DNA from: Nitratireductor thuwali
GTDB lineage: Bacteria > Pseudomonadota > Alphaproteobacteria > Rhizobiales > Rhizobiaceae
Assembly: GCF_036621415.1 (NCBI RefSeq)
Contig: NZ_CP030941.1
Location: forward strand, 124,001 to 188,000
Reading direction: 5' to 3'
DNA length: 64,000 bases
In this document: one piece after another, positions 8,820 to 17,171 of the stretch
Position numbering within the stretch: the first letter of the stretch is position 1
Layout: every line of letters starts with the position of its first letter
Notes under the pieces: generated by a model
The model's input: only the letters and a program-made list of their open reading frames with translations
The model's database searches: none
Told to the model about the DNA's origin: nothing
Position numbers and translations under genes: made by a program

Positions 8820-9995
8820 ATGAACCTGCAGGAATTCCAGTCCAAGACATTGCTGGCGCGTTATGGCATCGACGTGCCGAAGGGACGGCTCGCATTGTCG
8901 GGCGACGATGCACAAGCTGGCGCGCGCGCCCTCGGCCTCGAGCGCAGCGCGGTAAAGGCGCAGGTTCCGGCCGGCGGGCGCGGACGCTCGAAAGGCGTGG
9001 TGCTGGTCTCATCGCCCGAAGAGGCGGGCGCGGCGGCCCGCCGATTGCTTGGCGAAACGCTCGTCACCGAGCAAACCGGCCCGGCCGGCTATCTCGTCCG
9101 GCAGGTTCTGGTGGAAGAGGCGGTCGAGGCAGACAGGAGCCTTTACCTGGCCGTCCTCATAGACACGGCCAGGGCAGAGATCGCCATCCTCGCCGGCCCC
9201 GAGGGAAGCGAGGACATCGAGGACAAGCTGCAGTCGGGACAAACGAGAATCGAGCGGCTGACGCTCGCTCCCGGCGGCGCCCTGAATGAAACCGAGGCGT
9301 TGGCCCAGCGCCTTGGCCTCGACGCCAGGCTGCATTCGTCTTTTGCCCGGCTTCTCGGGCAGTTGCGCACTGCCTTCATGGAAAATGACGCAACCCTGAT
9401 CGAGCTCAATCCACTCGCCATCACCACTGCCGGCACCTTCGTTGCGCTCGATGCCAAAATCGTCATCGACGACAACGCGCTGTTTCGCCACCCCGATCTC
9501 GTGGCACTGCGCGATGACCGGGAGGATGACGGCGTTGAGATCGCCGCCCAGAGCCATCAGCTCAACTATGTGCGCATGGACGGCGATATCGGCGTCGTGG
9601 TCAACGGCGCGGGCCTCGGCCTTGCGACGCTGGACATGATCCGCGCCGCCAATGGTCGGCCGGCCAACTTCATGGACATCCGGACCACGGCCACCAGCAT
9701 CGACGTGGCTCATGGCTTCGCATTGCTGCTCGATAATCCTGCCGTGCGCTCCATTCTGGTCAATGTCCATGGCGGCGGCATGCAGCCTTGCGACATCATC
9801 GCCGACGGGCTGGGCATCGCCATGCGCCGCACGGGAAAGGCACGGCCGACAATCGTCCGCCTGGCCGGCAACAACGCCGAATATGCCCGCTTCCGCTTCC
9901 AGAACTTCGGCTGCAAGGTGATCGACTGCCCCGACATGTGGGGCGCCGTCACCCGCGCCGTCGACGAAGCCAGTGCAAGGGGAGAAAGCCGATGA
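8820..9995 (+). CDS. SucC-like CoA ligase beta subunit (ADP-forming)
   Basis: This 391-residue protein has the ATP-grasp architecture of succinyl-CoA synthetase beta (E. coli SucC, 388 residues). It opens MNLQEFQSKTLLARYGIDVP, keeps the lysine/glycine-rich ATP loop (VKAQVPAGGRGRSKGV) near residue 45-60 and the metal-site motif LIELNPLAIT near residue 197, and has the C-terminal ligase domain (VNGAGLGLATLD). The ATG at 8820 follows GGGAGGAGGC. It is not beside TCA-cycle genes and diverges from housekeeping SucC, so it is better called a paralogue for another acid. Malate-, succinate- or oxalate-CoA ligase are options; regulon membership favours oxalate or a related diacid. Its last 4 bases overlap the alpha-subunit gene. 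Confidence 0.85.
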   Translation: MNLQEFQSKTLLARYGIDVPKGRLALSGDDAQAGARALGLERSAVKAQVPAGGRGRSKGVVLVSSPEEAGAAARRLLGETLVTEQTGPAGYLVRQVLVEEAVEADRSLYLAVLIDTARAEIAILAGPEGSEDIEDKLQSGQTRIERLTLAPGGALNETEALAQRLGLDARLHSSFARLLGQLRTAFMENDATLIELNPLAITTAGTFVALDAKIVIDDNALFRHPDLVALRDDREDDGVEIAAQSHQLNYVRMDGDIGVVVNGAGLGLATLDMIRAANGRPANFMDIRTTATSIDVAHGFALLLDNPAVRSILVNVHGGGMQPCDIIADGLGIAMRRTGKARPTIVRLAGNNAEYARFRFQNFGCKVIDCPDMWGAVTRAVDEASARGESR

Positions 9996-10873
9996 GCATT
10001 CTTGTCGATGCCGACACGCGGGTGATCTGCCAGGGCATGACAGGCCGCGCCGGCACCCATTATTCGGCCGCCATGATCGCATACGGCACACGCGTTGTCG
10101 GCGGCGTCAGGCCCGGCCGCGGCGGCAGCCGGCATCTGGGCCTGCCCGTCTTCGACACGGTTGCCTCCGCAAAAGCCGATACCGGCGCAAACGCCAGCAT
10201 GGTCTTCGTTCCACCCGAAAATGCCGCCGCCGCGATGATCGAAGCGATCGAGGCCGAGATGCCGCTGGTGGTCGCGTTGACGGAGCGCGTGCCGCTGCAG
10301 GACATGATCCGCGTGCGAGACGCGCTCAAGCACGGCACGACCACGCTGATCGGTCCCAACTCGCAGGGCGTCCTTGCGCCGGGCGTGTGCAAGATCGGGG
10401 TCATGGCGACCGGCGGCGAAAGAAGCGGCCACATCGGCATTCTTTCGCGCTCCGCCTCGCTGACGAGTGAGGTGACCGCACAGGTGAGCGCCGCCGGCCT
10501 TGGCCAATCAACGACGGTCGGCATCGGCGGCGACGCCATTCACGGGCTGAGCATGCGCGCCTGCTTCGAGCTCTTCCTCGCCGATCCCGAAACCCATGGC
10601 GTCGTCGTCGTCGGTGAAATCGGCGGCATCGAAGAGGAGGAACTGGCGGATTTCATCGCTGACAGCAGGCCGGATATGCCGGTGGTGGCATTGATCGTCG
10701 GCCGCCACGCGCCCGAGCGCCGGCGCATGGGGCACAGCGGCGCATTCATCGAAGGCGCCAGGAACGACGCCGCGGGCAAGATCCGAGCTCTCGAGAATGC
10801 CGGCGTCATCATCGCCGAAAGCCCGCATCTGGTGGGCGAGACGATGCAGCGGGCTCTTCTGATCGAGGCTTGA
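9992..10873 (+). CDS. SucD-like CoA ligase alpha subunit
   Basis: This 293-residue partner has the CoA-binding Rossmann domain at the N terminus (ICQGMTGRAGTHYSA) and the ligase domain after about residue 125. The phosphohistidine is His248 in RRMGHSGAF, matching the E. coli SucD active His246. The ATG at 9992 overlaps the previous stop as ATGA, and GGGGAGAAAG lies before it. Together the two subunits should make a CoA thioester with ATP via phosphohistidine. Because Frc recycles CoA from formyl-CoA, such a ligase would be needed only to start the cycle or to top up oxalyl-CoA. Confidence 0.87.
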   Translation: MSILVDADTRVICQGMTGRAGTHYSAAMIAYGTRVVGGVRPGRGGSRHLGLPVFDTVASAKADTGANASMVFVPPENAAAAMIEAIEAEMPLVVALTERVPLQDMIRVRDALKHGTTTLIGPNSQGVLAPGVCKIGVMATGGERSGHIGILSRSASLTSEVTAQVSAAGLGQSTTVGIGGDAIHGLSMRACFELFLADPETHGVVVVGEIGGIEEEELADFIADSRPDMPVVALIVGRHAPERRRMGHSGAFIEGARNDAAGKIRALENAGVIIAESPHLVGETMQRALLIEA

Positions 10874-10889
10874 GCCCCCTGCCCTCGCG

Positions 10890-10935
10890 GCAATTCCAGG
10901 AAAAGCGGATATCCCGTTTTCCTGGAACTGCGCAA
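10890..10935. repeat. Rhizobial-type intergenic palindrome, copy 1
   Basis: The core GCAATTCCAGGAAAA...TTTTCCTGGAACTGC is an imperfect inverted repeat in the 113-base gap between convergent genes. The GGATCGGTTC that follows matches the second half of the longer copies at 13093 and 34905. Such elements are typical of Hyphomicrobiales genomes. Here it may also act as a bidirectional terminator. Confidence 0.7.
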
Positions 10936-10986
10936 GATCAACAGCCTGGATCGGTTCGCCGTTCCCCCGGGGATAGGGGCAGTGAT

Positions 10987-11760
10987 CTATTGAAGGAACC
11001 GGTTGGTCAGCGTACCGATCCCTTCGATCGTCACGCTGACGGTGTTGACCGGTTCCTTCATGGAGCCCACACCCAGCGAGGTGCCGCAGCAGATCAGGTC
11101 GCCGGGCAACAGCGTCATGTCCTGTGAAAGCAGACTGACCAGCCGGGCCGGCGGGAAGATCATATCGTCCAGCGGATAATCTTGCCGCTCTGCACCGTTG
11201 AGCTCCGTTCGCACACGAAGACCGTCCGTATCGAGGCCCGTCGCAATTGCCGGGCCGAAGGGGCAGAAGCCGTCGAAGCTCTTGGCGCGCGCCCATTGGG
11301 CGAAGGTCTTGTCCCGGCTGATGATATCGCCCGCCGTGACGTCGTTGACGCAGGTATAGCCGAAGATGGCGCTTGCCGCCTCTGTCTCCGAAACATCGCT
11401 TATCCGGCGGCCGATGACGATGCCTAATTCCCCCTCATAAACCACTCTTCCAGAATAGGAGCCAGGGCGGCTGATTTCGGCACCGGGCGCGGCAATGCTC
11501 GATACCGCCTTGAGCAGGTAGAGCGGCTCGGCAGGTTCGGCGACTTCGAGCTTCGCAGCCAGTTGGTGAAAATTGTTCCACAGCGCGATGATCTTGGAAG
11601 GACGGCAGGGCGGCAAAAGCCTTGCGGCATTCAACGGGTAGCGCATGTCCGTCGGCTGAGGATTGTCGAAGAGATCGCCTTCATACACAACGATCTGGTC
11701 GCCTTCGATAAGGCCGAATTGCTCCTGCCCGTCCGTCTTGAAACGCACCCATTGCATCAT
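10987..11760 (-). CDS. Fumarylacetoacetate hydrolase family protein
   Basis: This 257-residue protein starts at an ATG at 11760 preceded by GGAGGAGAG; a second ATG follows directly. The FAH fold is evident from the metal-ligand segments YEGELGIVIGR (two Glu) and GDLICCGTSLGVG, and the GYTCVNDVTAGD loop. Enzymes of this family hydrolyse C-C bonds of acylpyruvates, decarboxylate oxaloacetate, or isomerise dienoates, using a divalent metal. It is the second gene of a leftward pair, 38 bases behind the PanE-like gene. The same operator type as for oxc precedes the pair, so its substrate is probably a dicarboxylate metabolite imported with or made from oxalate-related acids. I cannot say which. 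Confidence 0.85.
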   Translation of the reverse strand: MMQWVRFKTDGQEQFGLIEGDQIVVYEGDLFDNPQPTDMRYPLNAARLLPPCRPSKIIALWNNFHQLAAKLEVAEPAEPLYLLKAVSSIAAPGAEISRPGSYSGRVVYEGELGIVIGRRISDVSETEAASAIFGYTCVNDVTAGDIISRDKTFAQWARAKSFDGFCPFGPAIATGLDTDGLRVRTELNGAERQDYPLDDMIFPPARLVSLLSQDMTLLPGDLICCGTSLGVGSMKEPVNTVSVTIEGIGTLTNRFLQ

Positions 11761-11798
11761 CGTCTCTCCTCCAGGCTCTATTGTAAAAAGGCTGCCGC

Positions 11799-12818
11799 TC
11801 AGGAAGCCGTGCGCCGCTGCTCCGGCTCCACCTCGGGAAAGGTGGGATAAAGCCCTTTGACACGCCCCATCTGCTGGGCGAGCGCCAGCACGCTGTCGAT
11901 GAACGGCGTTTCGAAGCCGCCAAGGCGTCCCATTTCCTGAACGGATGTAAGGAGAGCGTCGAGTTCGATGGGGCGTCCATTGGTGACGTCCTGGAGCATC
12001 GACGTGCGATGGGCGCCGACGCCGGCGGCGCCATTGATGCGGCGCTCCACATCGACGCGGAAAGAGGCGCCGAAATACTCCGCGATCTGCTGCGCCTCGA
12101 TCATCATGTTGCGGGCAAGTGCCCGCGTGCCAGGTTCGGTGGCAACGACATCGAGTGTCGCGCCGGTGAGGGCCGAAATCGGATTGAAGCAGAGATTGCC
12201 CCACAACTTTATCCAGATGTCATTGCGGATGTCGTCGTAAAAGCGGGGCTTCAGACCGCCCGCCTCCAGCGCGGACGCCAGTTTCGCAACGCGCTCGCTC
12301 TGGCTGCGATCCGGTTCGCCAAGGCCGAACTGATTGCCGTAGACATGCTTGATGACGCCCGGCTCGATGATCTCCGCCGCAGGATAGACGGTGGCGCCGA
12401 TGACCCGCTGCGGGCCGATGTGACGCCATTGCCGCTCGCCCGGATCCACGCTTTGCAGGCGAAAGCCTGAAAAAGCGGAGCCCAGTCCGTGGAAATACCA
12501 CCATGGCAGGCCGTTCTGCGCCGTCACCACCGCTGTGGTCTCGTGCATCAGCGGCGCCATGTCGGACGCCGATTCCCATGCCTGATGCGCCTTCAGTGCG
12601 ACGATCACATAATCCTGTGGGCCAATGTCGCGCGGGTCCTTGCTCGCGGGCATGCGCTCGACGATCTCCTCCCCATCGATGAGAAGTTTGAGTCCGTTCT
12701 CCTGAATGGCTTTCAGATGTGGGCCGCGAGCGATCAGTGAAACATCGGCACCGCCGCGCTTCAGCATCACCGCCATGTAGCCGCCAATTGCGCCTGCGCC
12801 AAAAATGCAGATTTTCAT
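11799..12818 (-). CDS. 2-dehydropantoate 2-reductase family (PanE/ApbA-like) oxidoreductase
   Basis: This 339-residue protein begins MKICIFGAGAIGGYMAV, the NADP-binding GxGxxG fold, at an ATG at 12818 behind GAGGAGGAACA; in-frame upstream starts lie in the promoter region. The C-terminal helical domain (NPISALTGATLDV near residue 195, where the family Lys/Asn site sits) completes the KPR fold. True ketopantoate reductases are about 300 residues; this longer form and its pairing with an FAH-family enzyme suggest a catabolic 2-oxo/2-hydroxy acid reductase instead of pantothenate synthesis. Operator F lies 134 bases upstream. Confidence 0.83.
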   Translation of the reverse strand: MKICIFGAGAIGGYMAVMLKRGGADVSLIARGPHLKAIQENGLKLLIDGEEIVERMPASKDPRDIGPQDYVIVALKAHQAWESASDMAPLMHETTAVVTAQNGLPWWYFHGLGSAFSGFRLQSVDPGERQWRHIGPQRVIGATVYPAAEIIEPGVIKHVYGNQFGLGEPDRSQSERVAKLASALEAGGLKPRFYDDIRNDIWIKLWGNLCFNPISALTGATLDVVATEPGTRALARNMMIEAQQIAEYFGASFRVDVERRINGAAGVGAHRTSMLQDVTNGRPIELDALLTSVQEMGRLGGFETPFIDSVLALAQQMGRVKGLYPTFPEVEPEQRRTAS

Positions 12819-13187
12819 TGTTCCTCCTCGGTCGATCATTAGGGCGCCGGGCATGGGACCGCACGATCATCACCAGTCGGCAACCTTGCCATCGTCCATT
12901 TCGCCCGGAGGCGTGAATGGGCAATGCAGCCAACGATGCGTGCCAGTCGTCTGGTATACGTAATACCACACGACGCCGAAAGTCAAGGAAACGCTTCCAC
13001 CCCGCGGGCTGACGGCCGCGGAACGGGACGCTCCGGCAATGAGATGGAGCCAAGCTCCGACCGGCGAGAGACGCTGATGCAACCGCTACGAGCAATTCCA
13101 GGAAAAGTGGAAGCCGGTTTTCGTCCGGAGTTGCGGAAAATCAGAATGGGCAGATCACTCGGCGTTTCTGTGAAACGCTGAACTGAT
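12819..13187. other. Gap between panE-like gene and molybdate transporter
   Basis: This 369-base gap holds operator F with a TTGACT box for the leftward pair, and a full rhizobial palindrome element at 13093-13189 that reaches into the transporter stop codon. I see no gene in it. Confidence 0.55.
12952..12986 (-). promoter_or_regulatory. Promoter box with operator site F
   Basis: TGGTAT-ACGTA-ATACCA (12952-12968) is a perfect inverted repeat, the best-formed copy of the motif. On the minus strand TTGACT (reverse complement of 12981-12986) lies 12 bases before it, so the operator covers the -10 region (TATTAC) of the panE-like operon. Confidence 0.75.
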
Positions 13188-13189
13188 CT
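13093..13189. repeat. Rhizobial-type intergenic palindrome, copy 2 (long form)
   Basis: The first half runs GCAATTCCAGGAAAAGTGG to GTCCGGAGTTGC. The second half carries GGCGTTTC-TGT-GAAACGC, a 7-bp hairpin, and ends AACTGATC. The same two-part layout is found at 34905-35000. It abuts the 3' end of the molybdate transporter gene and could terminate it. Confidence 0.75.
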
Positions 13190-14339
13190 ACAAGCTGCCG
13201 GCGTGGCGCCGCAGGGCGCGAACGGCCGCGCAGCGGAAAAGTTCGGCACATGAGCCGGCGAGCAGGCCCCAGAAGGGATCGATCCACACGGTTACGCCCG
13301 CTGTCGCCGCTATCACCGGCCAGCAGGACGGCTTGCAGTCGAACAGCCGTTTTGTGAACGCAAGCTCACCGGAGGCCATCAGAAGCAGCGCGCCCAGTCC
13401 CGCCGCCGGTATCGCGGCAAGCGCAGCCAGCCCGAGCCCGCCCGGCAGAAGAGCGAAACCCAGCAGGGCCAGCCCCAGGACGAGCGGCGCCGTGCCGCTG
13501 CGGGCGCCAAACCTGTAGTGTGCCGCCAGCCCGCCAGCTCCATGGCACATCGGCAGCGCGCCGAATGGCGTCAGCAACAAATTGGCAAGACCGCTTGTCA
13601 CCGACAACCGCGCGGGCGTCACATGGGCGGCGTGCTCCCCGAAGTACCCGCCGGCGATCAGCGCCGTGAGCAGAACGGCATTGGTGAGGGTGAGCGAAAG
13701 CTGTGGCAGCACGAATTGCGAGATGGCACGCTGCAGTTCCGCCAGGGACGGCAACGCGGGGGTGGAGAATGGCGCCGCCGTCGCCATCCCCAACTCCATC
13801 CCGGGAACGTCGAACAGCTGTGCCGACGCGATCGCCAGCACGAGCGCGATCAAGGCGGCCGGATAGCGCGGCACCAGCAGCAATCCCAGAAGCAGGCTGA
13901 GGATCAGCACGGCGATGACCGGTGCGGTGGCCATCAATTCGACGCTTACCAGCGCAAGCGCCAGACCGAGCCCCAGCTGAAGTCCGGCCAGCACCGATGG
14001 CGGCACGACACGGGCAAGCCGCGTAATCCATCCGGTCAGGCCCAACACCAGCAACACCAGACCGATCATGACGCCGCTGGCCGCCAGCCCGGCCGGCGCC
14101 ATGCCGGCGGTAAGCAGCACCGCCGCAACGGCCTTCATGGGCTGCACCGGTATGGGAAGACGGTAATGGACGGAAGTTGCGATATAGAAGATGGCGAAGC
14201 CAAGAAGCACCGGCGTCGGCGCCAGTCCGACCAGCGCGATGGAGCCGAGCATCAAGGGCAGCAGCGTGCCAAGGTCGCCCAGCGCGCCGCTCAACTCGCG
14301 CAGGCTGAAGATGAACCTCTCACCCGTCGCTCTTGGCAT
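13188..14339 (-). CDS. MOT1-type molybdate (sulfate) transporter
   Basis: This 383-residue membrane protein has about 10-11 hydrophobic segments. It has the two MOT1 signatures: GALGDLGTLLPL near residue 20 and LPIPVQPMKAVAA near residue 60. These are known from eukaryotic and bacterial MOT1 molybdate carriers, relatives of SulP without the STAS domain, and no STAS domain is present here. The ATG at 14339 is preferred to a TTG three codons upstream. It starts 41 bases after the stop of the formate dehydrogenase alpha gene and is probably in that operon, supplying Mo (or W) for its cofactor. Confidence 0.82.
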   Translation of the reverse strand: MPRATGERFIFSLRELSGALGDLGTLLPLMLGSIALVGLAPTPVLLGFAIFYIATSVHYRLPIPVQPMKAVAAVLLTAGMAPAGLAASGVMIGLVLLVLGLTGWITRLARVVPPSVLAGLQLGLGLALALVSVELMATAPVIAVLILSLLLGLLLVPRYPAALIALVLAIASAQLFDVPGMELGMATAAPFSTPALPSLAELQRAISQFVLPQLSLTLTNAVLLTALIAGGYFGEHAAHVTPARLSVTSGLANLLLTPFGALPMCHGAGGLAAHYRFGARSGTAPLVLGLALLGFALLPGGLGLAALAAIPAAGLGALLLMASGELAFTKRLFDCKPSCWPVIAATAGVTVWIDPFWGLLAGSCAELFRCAAVRALRRHAGSL

Positions 14340-14380
14340 CGCTCGCAATCATCCCGGTTGGCCCACCCCAATCCGAACCG

Positions 14381-17170
14381 TCAGCGGGATCGCGGAATTT
14401 CGTCGGCGGCCTCTATCTGTGCCGCACAATATTTGAACTCCGGAATCTTGCCGTAAGGATCGAGCATCGGGTTGGTCAGCTTGTTGGCCGGGCTCTCATT
14501 GAAGCAGAACGGCATGAAGATCATGCCGTCAGCCACTTCCCGGTCGGCGCGCAAGATCGCCTCGACGGTGCCGCGCCGCGTTTCAACCTTGACCATTTCA
14601 CCCTGCGACAGCCCGCGCCTGGCGATCTCGCGCGGGTTCATCGCCGCGATGCCGACGGGCTCGATCGCATTAAGGACGCCCGCCCGCCGCGTCATCGCGC
14701 CGGTGTGCCAGTGCTCAAGAAGGCGCCCGGTGGTCAGCACCAGCGGATACTCCTCGTCCGGCACCTCGTCGGGCGGCAACAGGTCTGCCGGCGTAATGCG
14801 GCCGCGTCCGTCCGATGTCGGGAAGCCGTTGGAGAAAATGATCTCGTTGCCGGGCTTGTCTTCGGCGTCCGCTGGATAGATGACCGATTCCTCGCGCTCG
14901 ACACGCTCCCAGGAAATGTTCCGAAGCGAAGGCATCACGCTCGCCATTTCGGTGTAGACCTCGGAAACGGACTTGTAGTTCCAGTCCAGTCCCATCCGCC
15001 TGCCGATCTCGACGATCAGTTCCCAATCCTGCCGGGCTTCGCCGGGCGGCTCGAGAGCGGGACGGCCAATCTGCACCTGCCGGTTGGTGTTGGTGTAAGT
15101 GCCGAGCTTCTCGGCATGGGCCGAGGCCGGCAGCACCACATCGGCATGCCATGCGGTCTCGGTCAGGAAGATATCCTGCACGACCAGATGCTCGAGCTTG
15201 GCCAATGCTTGCCGGGCATGGGTCTGGTCGGGATCCGACATGGCCGGATTCTCGCCCTGAATATACATGCCCCTGATCTCGCCATCGTGGATGGCATCGA
15301 TGATCTCGACCACGGTGAGGCCGCGCTTGGGATCCAGCGCCTGGCCCCAGAAATTCTCGTACTGGCCTCGAATGTCGGCGTTTTCGACCGACTTGTAATC
15401 GGGGAAGTACATGGGGATCAGGCCGGCGTCGGAGGCGCCCTGCACGTTGTTCTGGCCGCGCAGCGGATGCAGGCCCGTGCCCGGGCGGCCGACATGGCCG
15501 GTGATCAGCGCCAGCGCGATCAGGCAGCGCGAATTGTCGGTGCCGTGAGTATGCTGGGATATGCCCATGCCCCAGAAGATGATGGAGCGTTCGGCTGTGG
15601 CATAGGTCCGCGCGACGTCGCGCAGCACCTCGGCCTCGATGCCGCAGACTTCCGCCATCGCCTCGGGCGAAAAGTCCTTCACCTTCTCCCTCAGCGCCTC
15701 GAAGCCCGAGACGTTGGCCTGGATATATTGCTCGTCATAGAGCTTCTCCTCGATAATCACGTGGAGCAGCGCGTTGAGCATGGCGACGTCGGTGCCCGGC
15801 TTGAACACCAGCGAGTGGCTTGCGTGCCGCATCAGATCCTGCTTGCGCGGATCCATGACGACCAGTTTGGCGCCCAGCTTGGCGGCCTGCTTGAAATAGG
15901 TCGCGGCGACGGGATGGTTGGTCGTGGGGCGCGCGCCGATGACGATGATGCACTCGGCCTTCATGGCGTCGTTGAAGGGCGCCGACACGGCGCCGGAGCC
16001 GACGCCTTCCATCAACGCCGCCACGGATGAGGCATGGCAAAGCCTGGTGCAGTGATCGACATTGTTGGTGCCGAAACCCTGCCGCACCAGCTTCTGGAAC
16101 AGATAGGCCTCCTCATTGGAGCCCTTGGCCGAGCCGAAGCCGGCGAGTGCCTTGCCGCCATGGGTATCGAGCAGGGACTTCAGCCCGCCTGCCGCGCGCT
16201 CCAGCGCCTCTTCCCAGGTCGCCTCGCGGAATATGGTGAGCGGATCGACGCCGCTCAGGTCGATGTCGCCGGACTTCGGCGCGTCGTCGCGGCGGATGAG
16301 CGGTTTGGTCAGGCGCTCGGCCGACATGACATAGTCGAAGCCGAAGCGGCCCTTCACGCACAGGCGGTTTTCATTGGCATAGCCGTCGCGCCCGTCGACC
16401 TGCACGATCTTGCCGTCCTTGACGGCAACGCTGGTCTGGCAGCCGACACCGCAGAAGGGGCAGACGCTGTCGACGACCTTGTCGAAGGCCTGGACGGCGC
16501 GGGTCTTGCCCGCCTCATCCATCAGCGACTTCTCGTAGAGCGCGCCGGTCGGGCACGCCTGGACGCATTCGCCGCAGGTCACGCAGGTGGAATGGCCCAT
16601 CGGGTCGTGCATGTCGAAGACGGGAAAGGCATGGTTGCCGCGATTGGCCATGCCGATCACGTCGTTCACCTGCACCTCTCGGCAGGCGCGCACGCAGGCG
16701 CCGCAGGAGATGCAGGCATCCAGATTGACCGCGATCGCCGGGTTGGAAAGGTCGAGCTCGGGCTGGACGCCGGATGAGAACTTGGAGCCGAGACGCTCGC
16801 TGCCCCCAATGCCCATGGAAGATGCCCATTCCCAGAAGACGGACTGGTTGTCGGGTCCCTCTTGGGCGGGGCGCATGTTGCTGGCCAGGAGCTCGAACAC
16901 CATCTCACGCGACTTTACGGCGCGCTCGGTGTCGGTCCGCACGACCATCCCCTCGCCCGGCTTGCGGATGCAGGAGGCGGCAAGCACGCGCTCGCCCTCG
17001 ATATCGACCATGCAGGCACGGCAATTGCCGTCCGGCCGGTAGCCGGGCGCGTCGACATGGCACAGATGCGGGATGCGCTTGCCCTCGCGCTTCGCCACTT
17101 CCCATATGGTCTCGCCTTCCGAGGCGGTTACCGTTTTCTCGTCGAGCGTAAAAGTTATCTTGCTGGACAT
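14381..17170 (-). CDS. Cytoplasmic NAD-linked formate dehydrogenase, catalytic alpha subunit
   Basis: This 929-residue molybdenum/tungsten bis-MGD enzyme oxidises formate to CO2. In order it has a [2Fe-2S] ferredoxin domain (Cys37, 50, 53, 67), two [4Fe-4S] clusters (Cys153/156/159/163 and Cys196/199/202/206), the CPFCGVGC...C cluster of the molybdopterin domain (237/240/244/271), and the metal ligand Cys378 followed by His379 in CTRLCHASS. It therefore uses Cys, not selenocysteine. The extra His-Cys3 cluster usually found after the first domain in NuoG-like enzymes is not visible; residues 97-120 contain no Cys. Electrons pass to the fused beta subunit encoded one base upstream. It most resembles the Methylorubrum FDH1 layout. 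Confidence 0.93.
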   Translation of the reverse strand: MSSKITFTLDEKTVTASEGETIWEVAKREGKRIPHLCHVDAPGYRPDGNCRACMVDIEGERVLAASCIRKPGEGMVVRTDTERAVKSREMVFELLASNMRPAQEGPDNQSVFWEWASSMGIGGSERLGSKFSSGVQPELDLSNPAIAVNLDACISCGACVRACREVQVNDVIGMANRGNHAFPVFDMHDPMGHSTCVTCGECVQACPTGALYEKSLMDEAGKTRAVQAFDKVVDSVCPFCGVGCQTSVAVKDGKIVQVDGRDGYANENRLCVKGRFGFDYVMSAERLTKPLIRRDDAPKSGDIDLSGVDPLTIFREATWEEALERAAGGLKSLLDTHGGKALAGFGSAKGSNEEAYLFQKLVRQGFGTNNVDHCTRLCHASSVAALMEGVGSGAVSAPFNDAMKAECIIVIGARPTTNHPVAATYFKQAAKLGAKLVVMDPRKQDLMRHASHSLVFKPGTDVAMLNALLHVIIEEKLYDEQYIQANVSGFEALREKVKDFSPEAMAEVCGIEAEVLRDVARTYATAERSIIFWGMGISQHTHGTDNSRCLIALALITGHVGRPGTGLHPLRGQNNVQGASDAGLIPMYFPDYKSVENADIRGQYENFWGQALDPKRGLTVVEIIDAIHDGEIRGMYIQGENPAMSDPDQTHARQALAKLEHLVVQDIFLTETAWHADVVLPASAHAEKLGTYTNTNRQVQIGRPALEPPGEARQDWELIVEIGRRMGLDWNYKSVSEVYTEMASVMPSLRNISWERVEREESVIYPADAEDKPGNEIIFSNGFPTSDGRGRITPADLLPPDEVPDEEYPLVLTTGRLLEHWHTGAMTRRAGVLNAIEPVGIAAMNPREIARRGLSQGEMVKVETRRGTVEAILRADREVADGMIFMPFCFNESPANKLTNPMLDPYGKIPEFKYCAAQIEAADEIPRSR

Positions 17171-17171
17171 G

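Noticed and set aside
8554..8823. 89-codon frame before the SucC-like gene
   Set aside because: It overlaps the promoter and operator E, and has no ribosome binding site.
14333..16030. 565-codon frame on the plus strand inside the FDH alpha gene
   Set aside because: The opposite strand carries a complete, motif-rich formate dehydrogenase subunit.
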